From Mermis nigrescens (Eukaryota > Nematoda > Enoplea > Mermithida > Mermithidae): a stretch of DNA of 64,000 bases. The DNA is taken from the NCBI GenBank assembly GCA_036768485.1, contig JAVLUZ010000271.1, positions 5,190,309 to 5,254,308 on the forward strand, read 5' to 3'. Shown here one piece after another: positions 11,922 to 23,585 of the stretch. The position numbers were made by a program, and so were the translations under genes. The stretch's first letter is position 1; each line of letters begins with the position of its first letter. The notes under the pieces were generated by a model that was not told where the DNA came from, made no database searches, and was given only the letters and a program-made list of their open reading frames with translations.

Positions 11922-13246
11922 TTAATCGTCATCCTTGTACAAAGGAGAGTACTTTAATCGTTTTGGTAATGAACTTCTTGCAGCAGTCATAAGTTCTAGT
12001 TTGCGCTTATGACGTATTGGTTCATGTTTAAAACGTTTTTCCAAACGCCTCTCTGGTAAACTGATCTTACGCTTGCGCATCAGTTCCTTCTTAAATCTTT
12101 TCACTGAGGGTATTAACGAATCTTTGTACTTGCGCTTGAAGCGCCACTCCCATTCGGGTATGGATGTTGGGGGTGGTGGTAGCTTATATAGCTGTTCTTT
12201 TGATTTTGGTCTACGTTGCCTTCTTTTTGATTTGAAGGCAATTGGTTCCTCAGTATAAATTCTTCTTTTTGCTAATGGTTCTTCCAACTGCAATTTGCAT
12301 TTTACACCACTCGACTCTTCTTGCAATGGTTCATCGTACTCCATTTTGTCATTAATCATTTTAAGTCTATTTTGATTCCCAATGTAGTCTAATGGAATTT
12401 GTTCCATAGACAGGGCTTGAGCCAATTCCTCGGCACCAATGGGGGGTTTGGCTGTATTAGTACGTTCTCTACTAAAATCATTAATTAAATCAATAATGTG
12501 AGAATTGGGAATTGTTTGCCCTTTGATTGCAATTTCGCCATTATCATTAATATTGATTAATTTGCTATGTTGAATATGCGATACTAAAAGTTTTGCCTTC
12601 TTCTGCTTACTTTTTGGCAAATCTCTTAGTACTGATTCGTACCAATCTGGTTCTAATTTTCTTCTTCTTCTTCCTTAAAGATAAAAGGCTGCGGTTGTTG
12701 TTTTTCAGCTTCTAAATTTAAATAGCGAGTAAATAGCTGTGAGTACAACTGAAATTGTTGCTCAGGGCTCTCTTTGCTATTTAAAATTTTTTGAAGTTCA
12801 GTTTTAAATTCATCAATCTGTTTTTGGATTGGGGATTTCTCAGTACTAGATTGATTCGAAAATACAACATCTTGAGGAACCAAAACCATCTTCTTTGCAA
12901 ATTTCATCTTTTTGTAATAATGTCTGCTGAGTAAATTACCGGCAATACTGAGTAACGGACCTAATATTAATGGTAGAAATCCGCCTTTTTGAATAATTCT
13001 GCGTTTTTTGAGTAAAGTGGTTCCTTTTTTGGAGCCCAAGTACCGGATTTCTTGTTTATGACGTTTAAGTTGTTTCTTTTGCTGCAAAGATAATGGAATA
13101 TTACCTCGTAACAAGTTAAAACAAATATCCGAAATGCAATAAATCAAATCTTTACTCGCTCCCTTTAAATATGTAATGCGTTGACAAGGACTACACTTGG
13201 ACAATACCTTTAATTCATCAAGATGATTTCGCAAGCAATGCGACAT
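11922..13246 (-). pseudogene. PX-like Polinton structural/core protein, frameshifted in a GAA run
   Basis: Two adjacent frames look like one gene. The first (13246-12653) has a cysteine-containing N-terminus, then a hallmark K-K-R-R-I-I-Q-K-G-G-F-L-P-L-I-L-G-P-L-L segment, typical of Polinton PX-type and adenovirus core-like proteins, and a coiled helical region. It ends in a GAA repeat running into TAG. The second frame (readable from about 12662 to 11922) continues with a W-Y-E-S-V-L-R-D-L-P-K helix, a G-x-I-x-x-K-G-Q-T-I-P-N-S-H-I-x-D-L-I-N-D motif and a lysine/arginine-rich tail likely to bind DNA. It lacks an ATG; its first possible start is TTG at 12620. A 1-nt shift in the GAA/A-rich stretch around 12655 explains the split. 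Function in DNA packing is inferred. Confidence 0.7.
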
Positions 13247-13299
13247 ACTAAGCCAATCACTAGATGCAAGAATAACAAATAATCAATTAAACTGTTTAT

Positions 13300-13754
13300 T
13301 TATAGCAAAAACGTAGCCTCATCCTTGAAAATTTCCAAAAATAACTTTTCACGCTGTACAATACTGCAATCATTGAACAGAGAAAAATCACATTTCACAT
13401 CTCGCAGTACACCATTGTACAATTCTTCTACAAAATCAGCATGTATTTGACGTTGCTGCATTTTCTTTGTGAGCTGAATCGCAAAGTACCAAAAGTTTGA
13501 AATGCGCTTATGCCCACAAAACTCGTTAAGTGTATTGTAATCCCTCGCCAGTTCTTTATGTGATGCTTTTGCTTCGCGCGTAAATCTGGTCCAAAACAAA
13601 TCAGCGAGTTTCTTTTTCTCTTCGTTTGACAGAATCATTGCCTATTAAAAATAAATCTTTGTACACAAAATTTCTAACTTATTCAAAATTTAAGCTTACC
13701 TTTTACTTTATTGTGAACCAATCTGACGAACAATTCAAAAGTTGCCGAGACCAT
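13300..13754 (-). CDS. Small unknown Polinton protein, possibly spliced
   Basis: The main frame starts at the ATG at 13638 and encodes 112 helix-rich, mildly basic residues with no recognised motif. Upstream, an ATG at 13754 opens a short stretch followed by a textbook donor (AAAAG/GTAAGC at 13700) and acceptor (TTTTTAATAG, exon resuming at 13641), an intron of 58 bp matching the size class of the PolB introns. As spliced, the short exon does not enter the main frame, so either the upstream exon is 5' UTR or there is a 1-nt indel. No function can be assigned. Confidence 0.55.
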
Positions 13755-13792
13755 TTTTGAAGAACCAACCAAATATTGCAAAGCACAATGAA

Positions 13793-14224
13793 TTAATGAA
13801 ATGTACCAATCAGATCTGTCTTTTTATTTATTGTTGAATTTAATGCTTGAACCAGTTGCAGTGTATTCTTGTATGAAAGGGTAACTGGACCAAGGTGTAG
13901 AGAAAGGAATAAATTATCATATGTGCAGCAAATGTATATTTTGGGTGAATAAAATATTAAGCAATCGCAATTATCCATTTGAAACAGTTTAGCCTTCTCG
14001 GCTGGGCATTCTAGGTTCAATTCAATGAATTTTAGTAGGCCTATGTTTTCAGTATTATTAATTCTTGACAATGTTGTATCATTTGCTGCAGTGTTTGGCG
14101 AGTGAATTAAAATAATGGTGTTATTGCATTTGCTAGTAGTACAATTTTTAGCATAACTATCATAGCAAATACCACTGGCAAAAGCCAGAAAGAACAAAAT
14201 GCCTAAAATTGGCGACGTTAGCAT
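13793..14224 (-). CDS. Putative secreted glycoprotein 1 of the Polinton
   Basis: 143 residues from the ATG at 14224, chosen because it gives a clean signal peptide (MLTSPILGILFFLAFASG, then ICYDS); an upstream ATG at 14290 would bury it. The mature part has at least five N-glycosylation sequons (NCT, NNT, NDT, NNT, NST) and several cysteines including a CC pair in Y-I-C-C, with no C-terminal membrane segment, so it looks secreted or virion-peripheral. It shares a pattern with the protein at 14972-15449: a cysteine followed by IIL[IV], then C-[LF]-x-F...P-x-[YV]-[YF]-I-C-C. I know no family for it. It sits just downstream of the packaging ATPase on the same strand. Confidence 0.6.
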   Translation of the reverse strand: MLTSPILGILFFLAFASGICYDSYAKNCTTSKCNNTIILIHSPNTAANDTTLSRINNTENIGLLKFIELNLECPAEKAKLFQMDNCDCLIFYSPKIYICCTYDNLFLSLHLGPVTLSYKNTLQLVQALNSTINKKTDLIGTFH

Positions 14225-14373
14225 GATATTACGATGTATAACAAGCGTTTGAAACACAGTTCTTAAGAATGCATGCTGACCATTTTCCATTCAGGAGCAA
14301 ATTATCAAAAAATGCCGACTGTTATTGATGCTCAGCTAAAGAATGAACTGCTGGTCTAAATATTTCCTATTTA

Positions 14374-15000
14374 TTAATATTTAGGTACATATACATAATT
14401 TACAGTATCACTAGGGAAAACATTTGTCCTAAGCCGCATGTTTTCAGGTGTTGTTTGGCATAAATCAATCAATAGGTACCCAAATGGTTCTTTGGTAGCA
14501 TCTGAAAATGCTTCAGCAAAATGCTTAGAACCGGGGAATAATTGCCTTGCCAAATTTTGAACTTGTAACTTATCGGAAGGATTTTTCATCAACACTAAGT
14601 ACTGTGCATTAATTCGACTTGTACGTAGCCCATCAAAAAATGCATTTTGAACAATGTGTACAATCGATAAATTCCAATGATGCAAACCTTTGGTAAAGAG
14701 CTCGCTCAGTCTTGAATCCGCCTTCAAATCATACATTAAATCATCTAAAATTAACAATTTAGGCTCATTTTTGTTTCCTTTTAATGTTTCCAAGTTGGGA
14801 ATTCCCTCAACAAACTCGACTTTTCCCATTAAATCTTCATACGTCAATTGCCACTCTGTATAACACCAAAATATTTTAGATGGTTCTGGCTCTATCATTT
14901 CTTTAGAAAATTGTACAAGTCTCTTAACGGATTCGGTTTTGCCCAATTTTGTTGGTGCTGAAACTATACAGTTAAATGGGTGGTTTAATCTGATATCCAT
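14374..15000 (-). CDS. ATP: FtsK/HerA-type genome-packaging ATPase
   Basis: 208 residues from the ATG at 15000; the longer frame to 15012 begins with TTG. It powers DNA packaging into capsids. Walker A is at residues 14-23 (SAPTKLGKTE), atypical in having Ala and Lys where GPTGSGKT is usual; Walker B is at 82-89 (LLILDDLM), followed by a sensor-like Q-N-A-F-F segment and an R-x-x-x-R-I-N-A-Q-Y-L-V-L-M-K-N-P motif characteristic of Polinton ATPases. No stop or frameshift. The start region overlaps the end of the preceding glycoprotein gene by 29 bases. The altered P-loop might impair ATP binding, or be lineage-specific. Confidence 0.9.
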   Translation of the reverse strand: MDIRLNHPFNCIVSAPTKLGKTESVKRLVQFSKEMIEPEPSKIFWCYTEWQLTYEDLMGKVEFVEGIPNLETLKGNKNEPKLLILDDLMYDLKADSRLSELFTKGLHHWNLSIVHIVQNAFFDGLRTSRINAQYLVLMKNPSDKLQVQNLARQLFPGSKHFAEAFSDATKEPFGYLLIDLCQTTPENMRLRTNVFPSDTVNYVYVPKY

Positions 15001-15449
15001 ATTGAATGTCAAATGTTAATGTATCATCACAATCAATGGCGTTTTTGATTTTTGACGAGCCCTCAGAGAATAGCCCCTTTGCAAAATTTAGCTTGCTTAT
15101 ATAATTTGCAACCTCGTCACAGCATATAAATACATATGGTGTATGTTCAATGAACTTAAAACAAGTTTCATTCTCAGCAGTACAGTTGTAATCAACACTA
15201 GCATTATACCGTATAGTATTGCTCATAAAAGCAGGAGCACGTAAAACTAAAATTATGTCTTTTTGTGTACAATTGCTCAATTTTATTGAATCATCATTAA
15301 GATCAAATGAAGTATTTATAGTTAACAAATTACAAGACTTGCTGGGTACTTTCAGGTTGGGCAAAAGCGATTCTTCAGTTCTGCTTCATACTGCATGCTC
15401 CAAAAGCTGAGCGTGCAGCCACAAATATCAACAAGAGAATACTGTTCAT
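14972..15449 (-). pseudogene. Putative secreted glycoprotein 2 of the Polinton, one frameshift
   Basis: The ATG at 15449 opens a signal peptide (MNSILLLIFVAARSAFG), then a 1-nt frameshift near 15385-15395 moves to the frame that runs to 14972. The mature part is about 130-140 residues with five sequons (NTS, NCT, NAS, NCT, NET) and several cysteines including an I-C-C pair. By eye it is a diverged paralogue of the glycoprotein at 13793-14224 (shared C...IIL and Y-[VI]-[FY]-I-C-C patterns). No membrane anchor is visible. It follows PolB and overlaps the ATPase start. Function unknown; surface attachment or immune interaction would be speculation. Confidence 0.55.
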
Positions 15450-15605
15450 TTCAAACCAATTGTTGCATAAAATATTTGATAAAATAAAATTTATTTATCA
15501 AACATTGCTCTATATACACACAGAATACACAGTAATTACAAAGTGTACTTGGGGAACAGTATGTACTAAAAAAATGATAAGCATCAAATACAATGCAATT
15601 TAGGA

Positions 15606-18600
15606 TCAATCTTGCCAACCATATGGAACAGTACTAAAATTATCACAAATAACACGTTTATCGTATGCAATGCAAAACTTTTTTGGAACAATCTTAGAAA
15701 CGACTTTTCGACAAATGCCTTTTCGATGAATTCGATTAAATGTTATCGTAATTTCCTTTGTGCAGTGTTGCTTTACAAATGTAAAAACCAATCAAATCAG
15801 CGACTTCAGATTTACTCGCCTAACGGCATATTCGGATAATGTAATCCCTCGCACTTTATGTACAACATGTTCCTTTCCATCTTTCGCACCACAGACTCGA
15901 TACCCATAATTCTTGGGTCCCCCACTGCAAAATTTATCAATGTATGCATTTTTGCCGTATTCACGTAACTCATTCGTCATATCGCCAAGGCACGATCCAG
16001 TATTGACTCGGTATTCAAGGGGGTTACTTGGGTTGGGAATGTAAATAATACTATCAGTATCAAAGTAAAGTACACGGCAATTAAGTTTCTCGATGTAAGA
16101 ATACAGTTTCAGACGCGCATGTGTTGTAACATAAGAAGCAATCACAGGATTTGTGTTGCCCATTACATCAACAAAATCCTCATGTTGCTTATAACTGACC
16201 ATAACCATTTCCTCACCAATACCATGTATAGCCAAAATTTCATTTGATGGATCAAAAACATGGGCGTAGTATTTGGCCGGATCCGTAAAGTATATGGTCT
16301 TGCTCAAATTGTTTTGTTGGCCAAACTGAAAATATAAAAACTCAAAATGCTATTAAAAATTTTTAACCCTTAATTTCCTGTGTACTCGATTTTTGGTCGA
16401 GTATGCTGGTTTCTCTTGATTTTTTCATTTTAAGTTTATTTTTGTGCCGTGAAACATCATCTATCCTCCTTTTCCTTGTTTTACACATTTTCTATGAGTT
16501 TCATGAAGTAGAAGGCTTTGGTTATTTAGAAATTCAATATTTTTTGAAATTTTAATGGTAGGCAACCTCTGGGAATGCAGGTTCTTAATAGCGGCTATAA
16601 ACCTTGTTACTGTATTCTACTGCCGCTCAATGCAGCATTATGGTGAGCTACGGAATGCTGACGTATCGATTTTTTTCAAATGTGCTGTAGGCTGCCATGT
16701 TGGTTTTTTAGTTATAGTTTTTCCCTTTTTCTCAACGGAAAGTGAAAATTGTGAAGGGGAAAATATATTTTTTAAATCAGGAGAACAAGGGCTTTCAAAT
16801 GTATATACTTTTATCTGATTTTATTGATTTGATCTAAAATCGAGTAGATGGTGAAAACGACTACGGGAAACACACGATAAATTAAGGGCTAAAATGTAAA
16901 GTTTGTACTTTTCCCCAAAACTGTTGAGCATCAGCTTTGCTAATGCGCGTTTTCCTGGATTCTTTTCAATTTTGTCCGGATCAAGGTTGATGTCTTCACA
17001 TTGTTCAGTATACTCAACATATTCCCACCTTGTCCTGCTCACTTTTTGCGTGTGCAGGATATCCCTCAGCTTCCTCTTGAAAAAAATGTAAATTTAAAAA
17101 GAGTACATAATTTACCTGAAACAATTTATTTTTACCAGTTTCATCTTCATAAATGTGTTGACGTACTCGGTGAACAATCCGCCATCTAGATTCTCATTAT
17201 AATCATACTGCTCCACTTTATCATAGTGCCAAACTTTGAAAATTTTCAAAGTCTGAATGGATTAAAAAATAAATTTGACAAATTAACAAGTAAAAAAGAT
17301 AATAAAATGTACAACCTTTTAACCCTTTTCCAAGGCTTTGTACACTTCTAACGTGACCCACGTGGCTGTCAATGCACGTTCTTCATCGCTGTGCTTGCAA
17401 GATTCTTTTTGTTGCAACATTGCGCAAGTTTGACAAAGCGGAAACATTAATTTTCCACCCGTTCAAAAAGGTAAAACTGGATGAAACAAGTTTTTTGGTG
17501 GCAGAATCTTACACTTTATCAAACCTTTGTACGGCTGATTATTAACTGTTACGTTTTCAAAATTTTCTGTGATAATTTTGGGGTGACCGATTGGGTACTT
17601 TCCATACTTATTCACATATGGATACAAACTACACACGTCAATATATTCAATTTTATTCCATGGGAGCACCACTCAGATCTCGTTTTACCTTTTTGTACAG
17701 CTGAATTGCATTAGTTCTTCCACCGTAAAATGCTATAAAACAAATTATCAAATATGTAAAAAAAGCAAAACAATAAGAAAATTGCTCACCATCTTGTGAA
17801 TTTATTGGCAATTCATCCGTAGCAACGTTTTCAAAGAAGTGCCTCATTTCGGAATTGGCGAGTAGTTGCCTCTCCAAATTGCATTCCCACATTTCCACAA
17901 GTGTGTACCCTGCTTGCGCAATAAACTTTGCCCTCTCCCTCATATGATCATATGCTTCCTTTGCAGTGAAAGCCTTATTTGCACTCAACTTATAGCGCTT
18001 TGGAATGCAATGTGGACATCCATGCCAAAAGCAGCCATAAAATTCAAACACCCGCTTCCCGCACATTCCGTCAACTCTGTATTTGCCAATTTTGGCCTCA
18101 TACCCATTTTTATTGTGTCGAATGTATATATTTTCCTTAAATGACACCCATTTAAACCACTTCATTGCAATCATAGATTGTTTTTCCTCCCTCCTGTATC
18201 CATCTGCTGGAATAACGCCAATAGTATTTGTTTCAAGAACAACTTTCTAAACACCAAATTGCAAGCACTGGCAATTGTTAACAATTTTTCAAATGGGTCC
18301 ACAGTTGTTTCCGACATAAGTGTATCTCAAAATCTTAAACAGCATTGACACAAGACTGTAAGATCGCTATCACAGTAATTTAATATCTCCTCTCAAAAAT
18401 TAAATATCTGAAACAAATTAAATTTGAATAATAATTTTTGGAAAACAATTTAAAAAAACTTTTATGTACCTTCCCATTTTGCTCCATGTACCAATTATGG
18501 AACTTTTGATATTCATCAGGTCTCATTGAGGTTGGAAAGTAGAAATACTGATCAGGCCATGCGCCATTGTAGTCCCAATTTTCACGTACATTGAAACCAT

Positions 18601-20892
18601 GTGGGAAGTAACCCTTGCAAACTTCATCAATACCAAATGTTTTTGTTAAATTTGCCAGTTTCATTGGGAGAAAATTGTATGAATCAATAAATTTTATTGT
18701 ACCACAGGTAATTGACATGAGCTCGAGTCCTATAAAAACTTTTAGATTTCATTTTAGAAAAATTTAATAAAAATAATTTAGTACCTTTTGCTTATGATTT
18801 GCGGTGCAACGCCCTGCTTGTGAAAAAATGTAGAATGAATTGTCCATCATAACCCTTCATGTTATGCGCAATAGCCATAACGTGTTTCATTGAACATAAT
18901 AATGCACAAAATTTGTCCACACATTGATCACCCCAAAAAACGTGTTTCCACTTTCCACAATGCCAACATTCAAGTTCTAAGTCATTATTACAACAAGCAT
19001 CGCAGGTCAGATGTGCGACAATCAGATTTGGCACATGTTCAAGCTCGGGCCCATAATCCTCATCCTTCAAAACCTCGCTCTTGCGTGCTCTCTATATCAA
19101 AAAACACAAAAGTTGTAATAAACTCCTCTTTTTCACATTTACTTTGCTTATTGCTGTCCACATAACCAGGATCAATTATGTTCTCGTCCTCTTCATTTGT
19201 ATTTTTTTGCATATAGCATAAATGGTCTGAAATTATGAAAAACATAATTAATATGAAAATACAGAAAAAATGTAATAAAAACCTTTTATTGGGACCTCAT
19301 CCTTGCGGACCCGGCAATAGAATTGACCACACTTGTGTTTTTTGTTCTTCTTGTGCCCTCTAATGTGCTTGCTGCACTGTTTGCAACGCTGTACGCACAT
19401 GCAAACAGAACTGCTCACAAGTCTCCTTTTTAGTTTGTGATCTATAAATTTGTCGGTGATTTTTGAAGCATTTATAGCTGTAGAAAAAACGATTGCATGT
19501 TGAACAAGTCAAAGTTTGATGTTTCTTGCATGCTGGCGTGTGATAACAACAAGAACATTTCTGAGCAGACCAATGATCCTCCCTGTTATTATAAGCAGCA
19601 TTGCGATCCTCGCAAAAGTAAGCCTTTGAGAAGAAACCTTGGATTTGGCCAATAACTGTATAATGATTATCATGTTGATACAAGTGTATCACTTTGTCGG
19701 TTTTTATAGGTCCTTAAAATCATTAAATATATAAAATTAAAAATAAAAGTAAAAAAATATATAGGGATATACCTTCAAAAAGCAGATTGTCTGCATTGCC
19801 CCTCGAAAACACTTTAATTTGATACAATGGCATTGCCTCTTGCAATTTGATCAGCTAAGGAATACCGCATGGTCCTACATAATTTTCAAGGCCCACCAAG
19901 TGCATCAGTTCAAGAGCTTGAATCCTTTGCATTTTGCGTCAATTCGAATCACCCTTTTGTATTGTGTTCCAATGATACACAGGATCGTCCTTATGTACAC
20001 AGGCCCTAGCAACAACCAGGGCCCTTGCCAAGCACAAATCATCATCATTGTTTATTTTTATAAAACAGCCTCTGTGCGCTTGGTTTAAAAAGTTTTCATG
20101 TAAAATTTGTTTGGAAAACCTTCCATATCCAGTTGGCAGTGTAACTGAAACAATTTTGATAATTGAATTGTCCGAATCTATTTTAACTTCTTGATTGGAT
20201 TGCAATATGCGTTCAATTTGGTTCAAAATGATTTCTCCAGTAATATTGTGGCGATTTCGAAAATGTATTAGAATAGGCATATTCAAATTTGGGTGCATCA
20301 TTTGCAAGCCTACCAATGCATTGGGATCTGTTTGTGACAAAATAGTGTTTACAGCGTGATCAAAAATTAGTTGTAATTGATAATCAAAATTATCCAATTC
20401 GTTAGTATTCAGGAACTTAATTCTGTATTCAGCGCCTTCGGTACTGAAACGTTTGATTTGTTGTACAACAGGATTGCTTAAATTGTAATATTGTTTGGGT
20501 GTAAAATCATCATCATCTTCTTCAATATCCAACTTTTCTAAATGTACATCACCATCATGATACCTAATAGCATTGAAGCTTGGCACAACACAATCATTCC
20601 CATCATCGCCTTGATGCAGTTTTGGTGTAAAGTCACCATCTTCATCATCAAGGTCTGAATCTTCCAAATTTACTTCGCCACCTAACTGTTGTTTGTTATT
20701 GGAAGCCACACATTCATTGATAGTAATCAAACTCAACGTTTCAAAAGATTGTAAACTCTCGGCATCCGTTACATCTTCTAAAATTATACCATTATTGCAA
20801 GGTTCAATCAGTGATTCAGGCAATGTTGAATCACTACATTCGCCCGAAATGCTTGAATAATCCAATGACAGTTCGTAATCACTGTCGCTCAT
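15606..20892 (-). pseudogene. POLB: Protein-primed DNA polymerase B, nine exons, multiple lesions
   Basis: Replicates the element by protein priming. The ATG at 20892 begins a long acidic region. Exons inferred from splice sites: 20892-19773, 19712-19283, 19226-18785, 18729-18470, 18407-17790, 17730-17316, 17252-17136, 17075-16909, 16325-15606. Seven introns are 55-63 bp; the eighth is 583 bp because a MITE sits in it. Motifs in order: Cys/His zinc-finger region (exon 2), ExoI FFDIES, ExoII HNMKGYDGQF, a V-D-G...F-x-G-C-x-W-H-G-C module (exon 5), Pol motif A DVCSLYP (about 17645), motif B K-L-M-L-N-S-F (about 16915), motif C YFDTDS (about 16075), and the terminal KRVICDNFSTVPYGWQ. In-frame TGA occurs at 19939, 18327, 17463 and 15792, one TAG lies in exon 1, and several 1-nt shifts occur, including one in motif B. 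Confidence 0.9.
16367..16888. mobile_element. piggyBac-like MITE inside the eighth PolB intron
   Basis: 522 bp with imperfect inverted ends: CCCTTAATTT on the left and the complement of AAATTAAGGG on the right, extending to an ACTCGATTTT block in both arms. It is flanked by TTAA (16363-16366) and CTAA (16889-16892), fitting a TTAA target with one mutation. Removing the insert and one target copy leaves an intron of 57 bp, exactly the size of the other PolB introns. No transposase is encoded. piggyBac affinity is based only on TTAA and the CCCTT start. Confidence 0.6.
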
Positions 20893-23122
20893 TTGCAATC
20901 AATGCACTAAATAATTTTCGAATGTATAGTTAACTCTTAGCTCAATTGTTAGAATTAAATTGCCAAGATGCAATAAAATAAATTGAACTGCTGTTTAATT
21001 TAATGAAGCAAGAACAATTTACCTATAAAAATCGTGAAATATTATCTAAATCGAAAGAATCACTGATTAAATAACAATACAAATGTTGTATGACCAATGA
21101 ATAATTTTAAAAAAACGAGCCGCTTCTGCAAGGATAACTTTGATCAAGTTAAAATTTCTAACTCCTAGGGCTGGTGTGCAGTGGCGTAAAGCTATTTAGG
21201 TAGGTACATATATGTTCTGAATAAAACCTAGCTTTAATTTGATTCGAAAGTAAAGCAAAAACGCATTCTAAATAGAATTATTCTTTGTAAGATATAGTTG
21301 AAACTCATTATAAAGTAGGAATGCAACAGGAAAGAATAAAAAAACAAGCTCTTGTACATAATTACAAACAATTAGCTTTTATTAATTGTTCCTAGGCTTA
21401 AAGTTGTGCGCAAAGTGCGTAAATTATGGCAAATTTGTGCTTATTAGACTCAGCATTTTATGAGCTTTTAGCTTGTTACTGTGAGAGAAATTTGTAAAAA
21501 GTCAAAGACCATTAAAGATCCCACTCAAATTAGAGGTTTCTTGAGATTGCAGAATGGACCAAATACTGTTATACTAAAAACTTATACTCTTTTGAATAGC
21601 ACTTTTTAAAATGCAATTATTTAGCTATATTCCTCGCTCAAATGTTAAAAATTCGTAAAGTTATTGTTTGAAGGTCAAAATTTGCTCGTTTTTTTAATAT
21701 ACGGTAGAAAAGCGTTTTTTCAAACATTACTTTTGACTGCTTAAACCAAATTAGTTGGTTTATAGCAAAATAGTAAGATAATTTTGTGCTCTTTCATTTG
21801 AGCTATTGTTCAGCTTCTAATTCCTCTTGGTTTTGGCTGCAATCTCCTTGCAAAATTTGGGAAATTTTGAATCCAAAATCAATCTTCATTGTACAGTAAA
21901 AAACGATGTGTTTATAAATGAGGCATAGTTAAACAAAAATATTTACAAGTGCTAGGCTTCAATGATATCCGTAGAAAATATTCAAAAAAATAGCCATATA
22001 TTCAGAACTCACTCACCCAATGTTTTAAAATCAGTAAAAATGTTTAATTGATTATAAACGACTATTTTATACCTAACAATATCATGTGAGGTTGAATAAA
22101 TATTTTTTGCCTCAAATTTTTTCTGAACCGGATTTTGTACTGCGTTTTAGCAGCAATCGTTTTTATATTTACTTAAGCATAAACTTAAGTTTTTAGCTAC
22201 ATGTAAGACCCACTTCAATCTTTGATCGAAAATGGTAAAACTGTTCCTTTCTGCACACTTTATTCTTTAACAACTACTTAATTCTTCCACCAAATAAAAG
22301 CAGAACCTATTTGAAGCGTCATTTTGAGACAAATAAAATCCGGATTTAAATCTGCTGTTCAAACAAAAATAACTTAGTTTTTCCATTTACATAAATCAGA
22401 CGCTCAAGACCTTAAGCTACAGTTCAAGTAAAGGAAAATTATTTTGTATTTACTCAAGAGCAAACTTTTTTGTAGCTTTTATTAGAATTATTTTTGAAGT
22501 GCCTAAATGCAGATTCCTGAATCAAGGAAAATGGTTATTATGATTTTATTCACATTCCACAGTAGCATTTGCTATGATTCCCAATTTTGCGGTCTGGAAT
22601 TTGATTTCTAACACATGATTTCCTCAGAAACCAGTTTATCCCTTCATTAATGCCCGTCCCATTTTCCTCCACAAAGTTTGCTGCAAAATAACTCAAGAAT
22701 GATGGAATCTTATAAAGCGTGCGAGTGTTCATTCGAAAGCATTGTCCAAGATCTGCAAGTTTATGTGCATTTTCTTTTATGTTAGTAGTGTGAAATTTGA
22801 AATATACTGTATTGAAATAACCTCACTTTTTGTCCGCCACTTTGGTCATCCCGGGTTCCACAATTTTTTGTTTGTCTGGTGAGGAATTTTTACGAGCTGT
22901 AGAGCTCATTCAGGGCTTTCCAACGGTATCTCAATAATTAAAATGCGGCTAATACCCTTTGAGAAATTTAAATCGAAAAATAAAGTCCCATTTTGGGACG
23001 CGCACTCATAAGTGACAGCATGAAAGAGCAACTCTGTTTTTCTCTTGATGTCTTCATGACCTTTATTACCTTCAGAAATTGCTCAAATTCTCTCTTAGAA
23101 TTGTACGTACATACATACTACC

Positions 23123-23299
23123 CAGTGGCGGATCCAGGATTTTCCTAAGGGGAGGGGCGGTACCCCAAAGGGGGGGGATGGGACCTTATGTATTTGGGCG
23201 AAAAAATTGCCCGTTTTTACCCAAATATTGCTCAAAAATAGTTAATTTGCGCATTATTTTGGGCCAATGAGGGGCAGTTGCCCCCCCCATCCGTCCCTG
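23123..23299. mobile_element. hAT-type MITE with 8-bp target duplication
   Basis: 177 bp starting CAGTGGCGGATCC and ending in the complement of CAGGGACGGAT, flanked by a perfect 8-bp duplication ATACTACC (23115-23122 and 23300-23307). CAGNG termini and 8-bp duplications are the mark of the hAT superfamily. Interior is G-rich then C-rich; non-coding. Confidence 0.85.
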
Positions 23300-23439
23300 A
23301 TACTACCTATGTAAACCAGCTGCTTTACAGTCCAATTAGGTACATAGGTACCTATACCTACCTATATGTACCTTGCATGTATCTAAACTAGAGAATCGCC
23401 TTGGAACGACATCAGACTATATAGAGAACGTCAATCCCA

Positions 23440-23585
23440 AAAATTTTCCATGCAAAAATGATGGCAAAAATGGGATGTACACTTATTGACAAGCGTCCTA
23501 CATGTAAACTTATTAACGACCGTCCCAAAAATGGGACATACACTTATTAACGACTGTCCCAAAAATGGGACTTTTTTTCTCACGT
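23440..23585. repeat. Short tandem array around CCCAAAAATGGGA
   Basis: About three to four imperfect units of roughly 35-40 bp, each with CCCAAAAATGGGA, itself a small inverted repeat, followed by ACATACACTTATTAACGAC. Non-coding. Confidence 0.6.

Noticed and set aside
16555..16818. 87-codon plus-strand frame in the long PolB intron
   Set aside because: Lies entirely within the piggyBac-like MITE, with no motif.
7625..20892. UGA read as an amino acid in the Polinton
   Set aside because: Kept only as an alternative: the same genes also carry frameshifts and one TAG, and CGA to TGA deamination explains the pattern.
22550..22732. 60-codon minus frame resembling a transposase tail
   Set aside because: Coincides with a duplicated non-coding module that recurs at 24055 without an equivalent frame.
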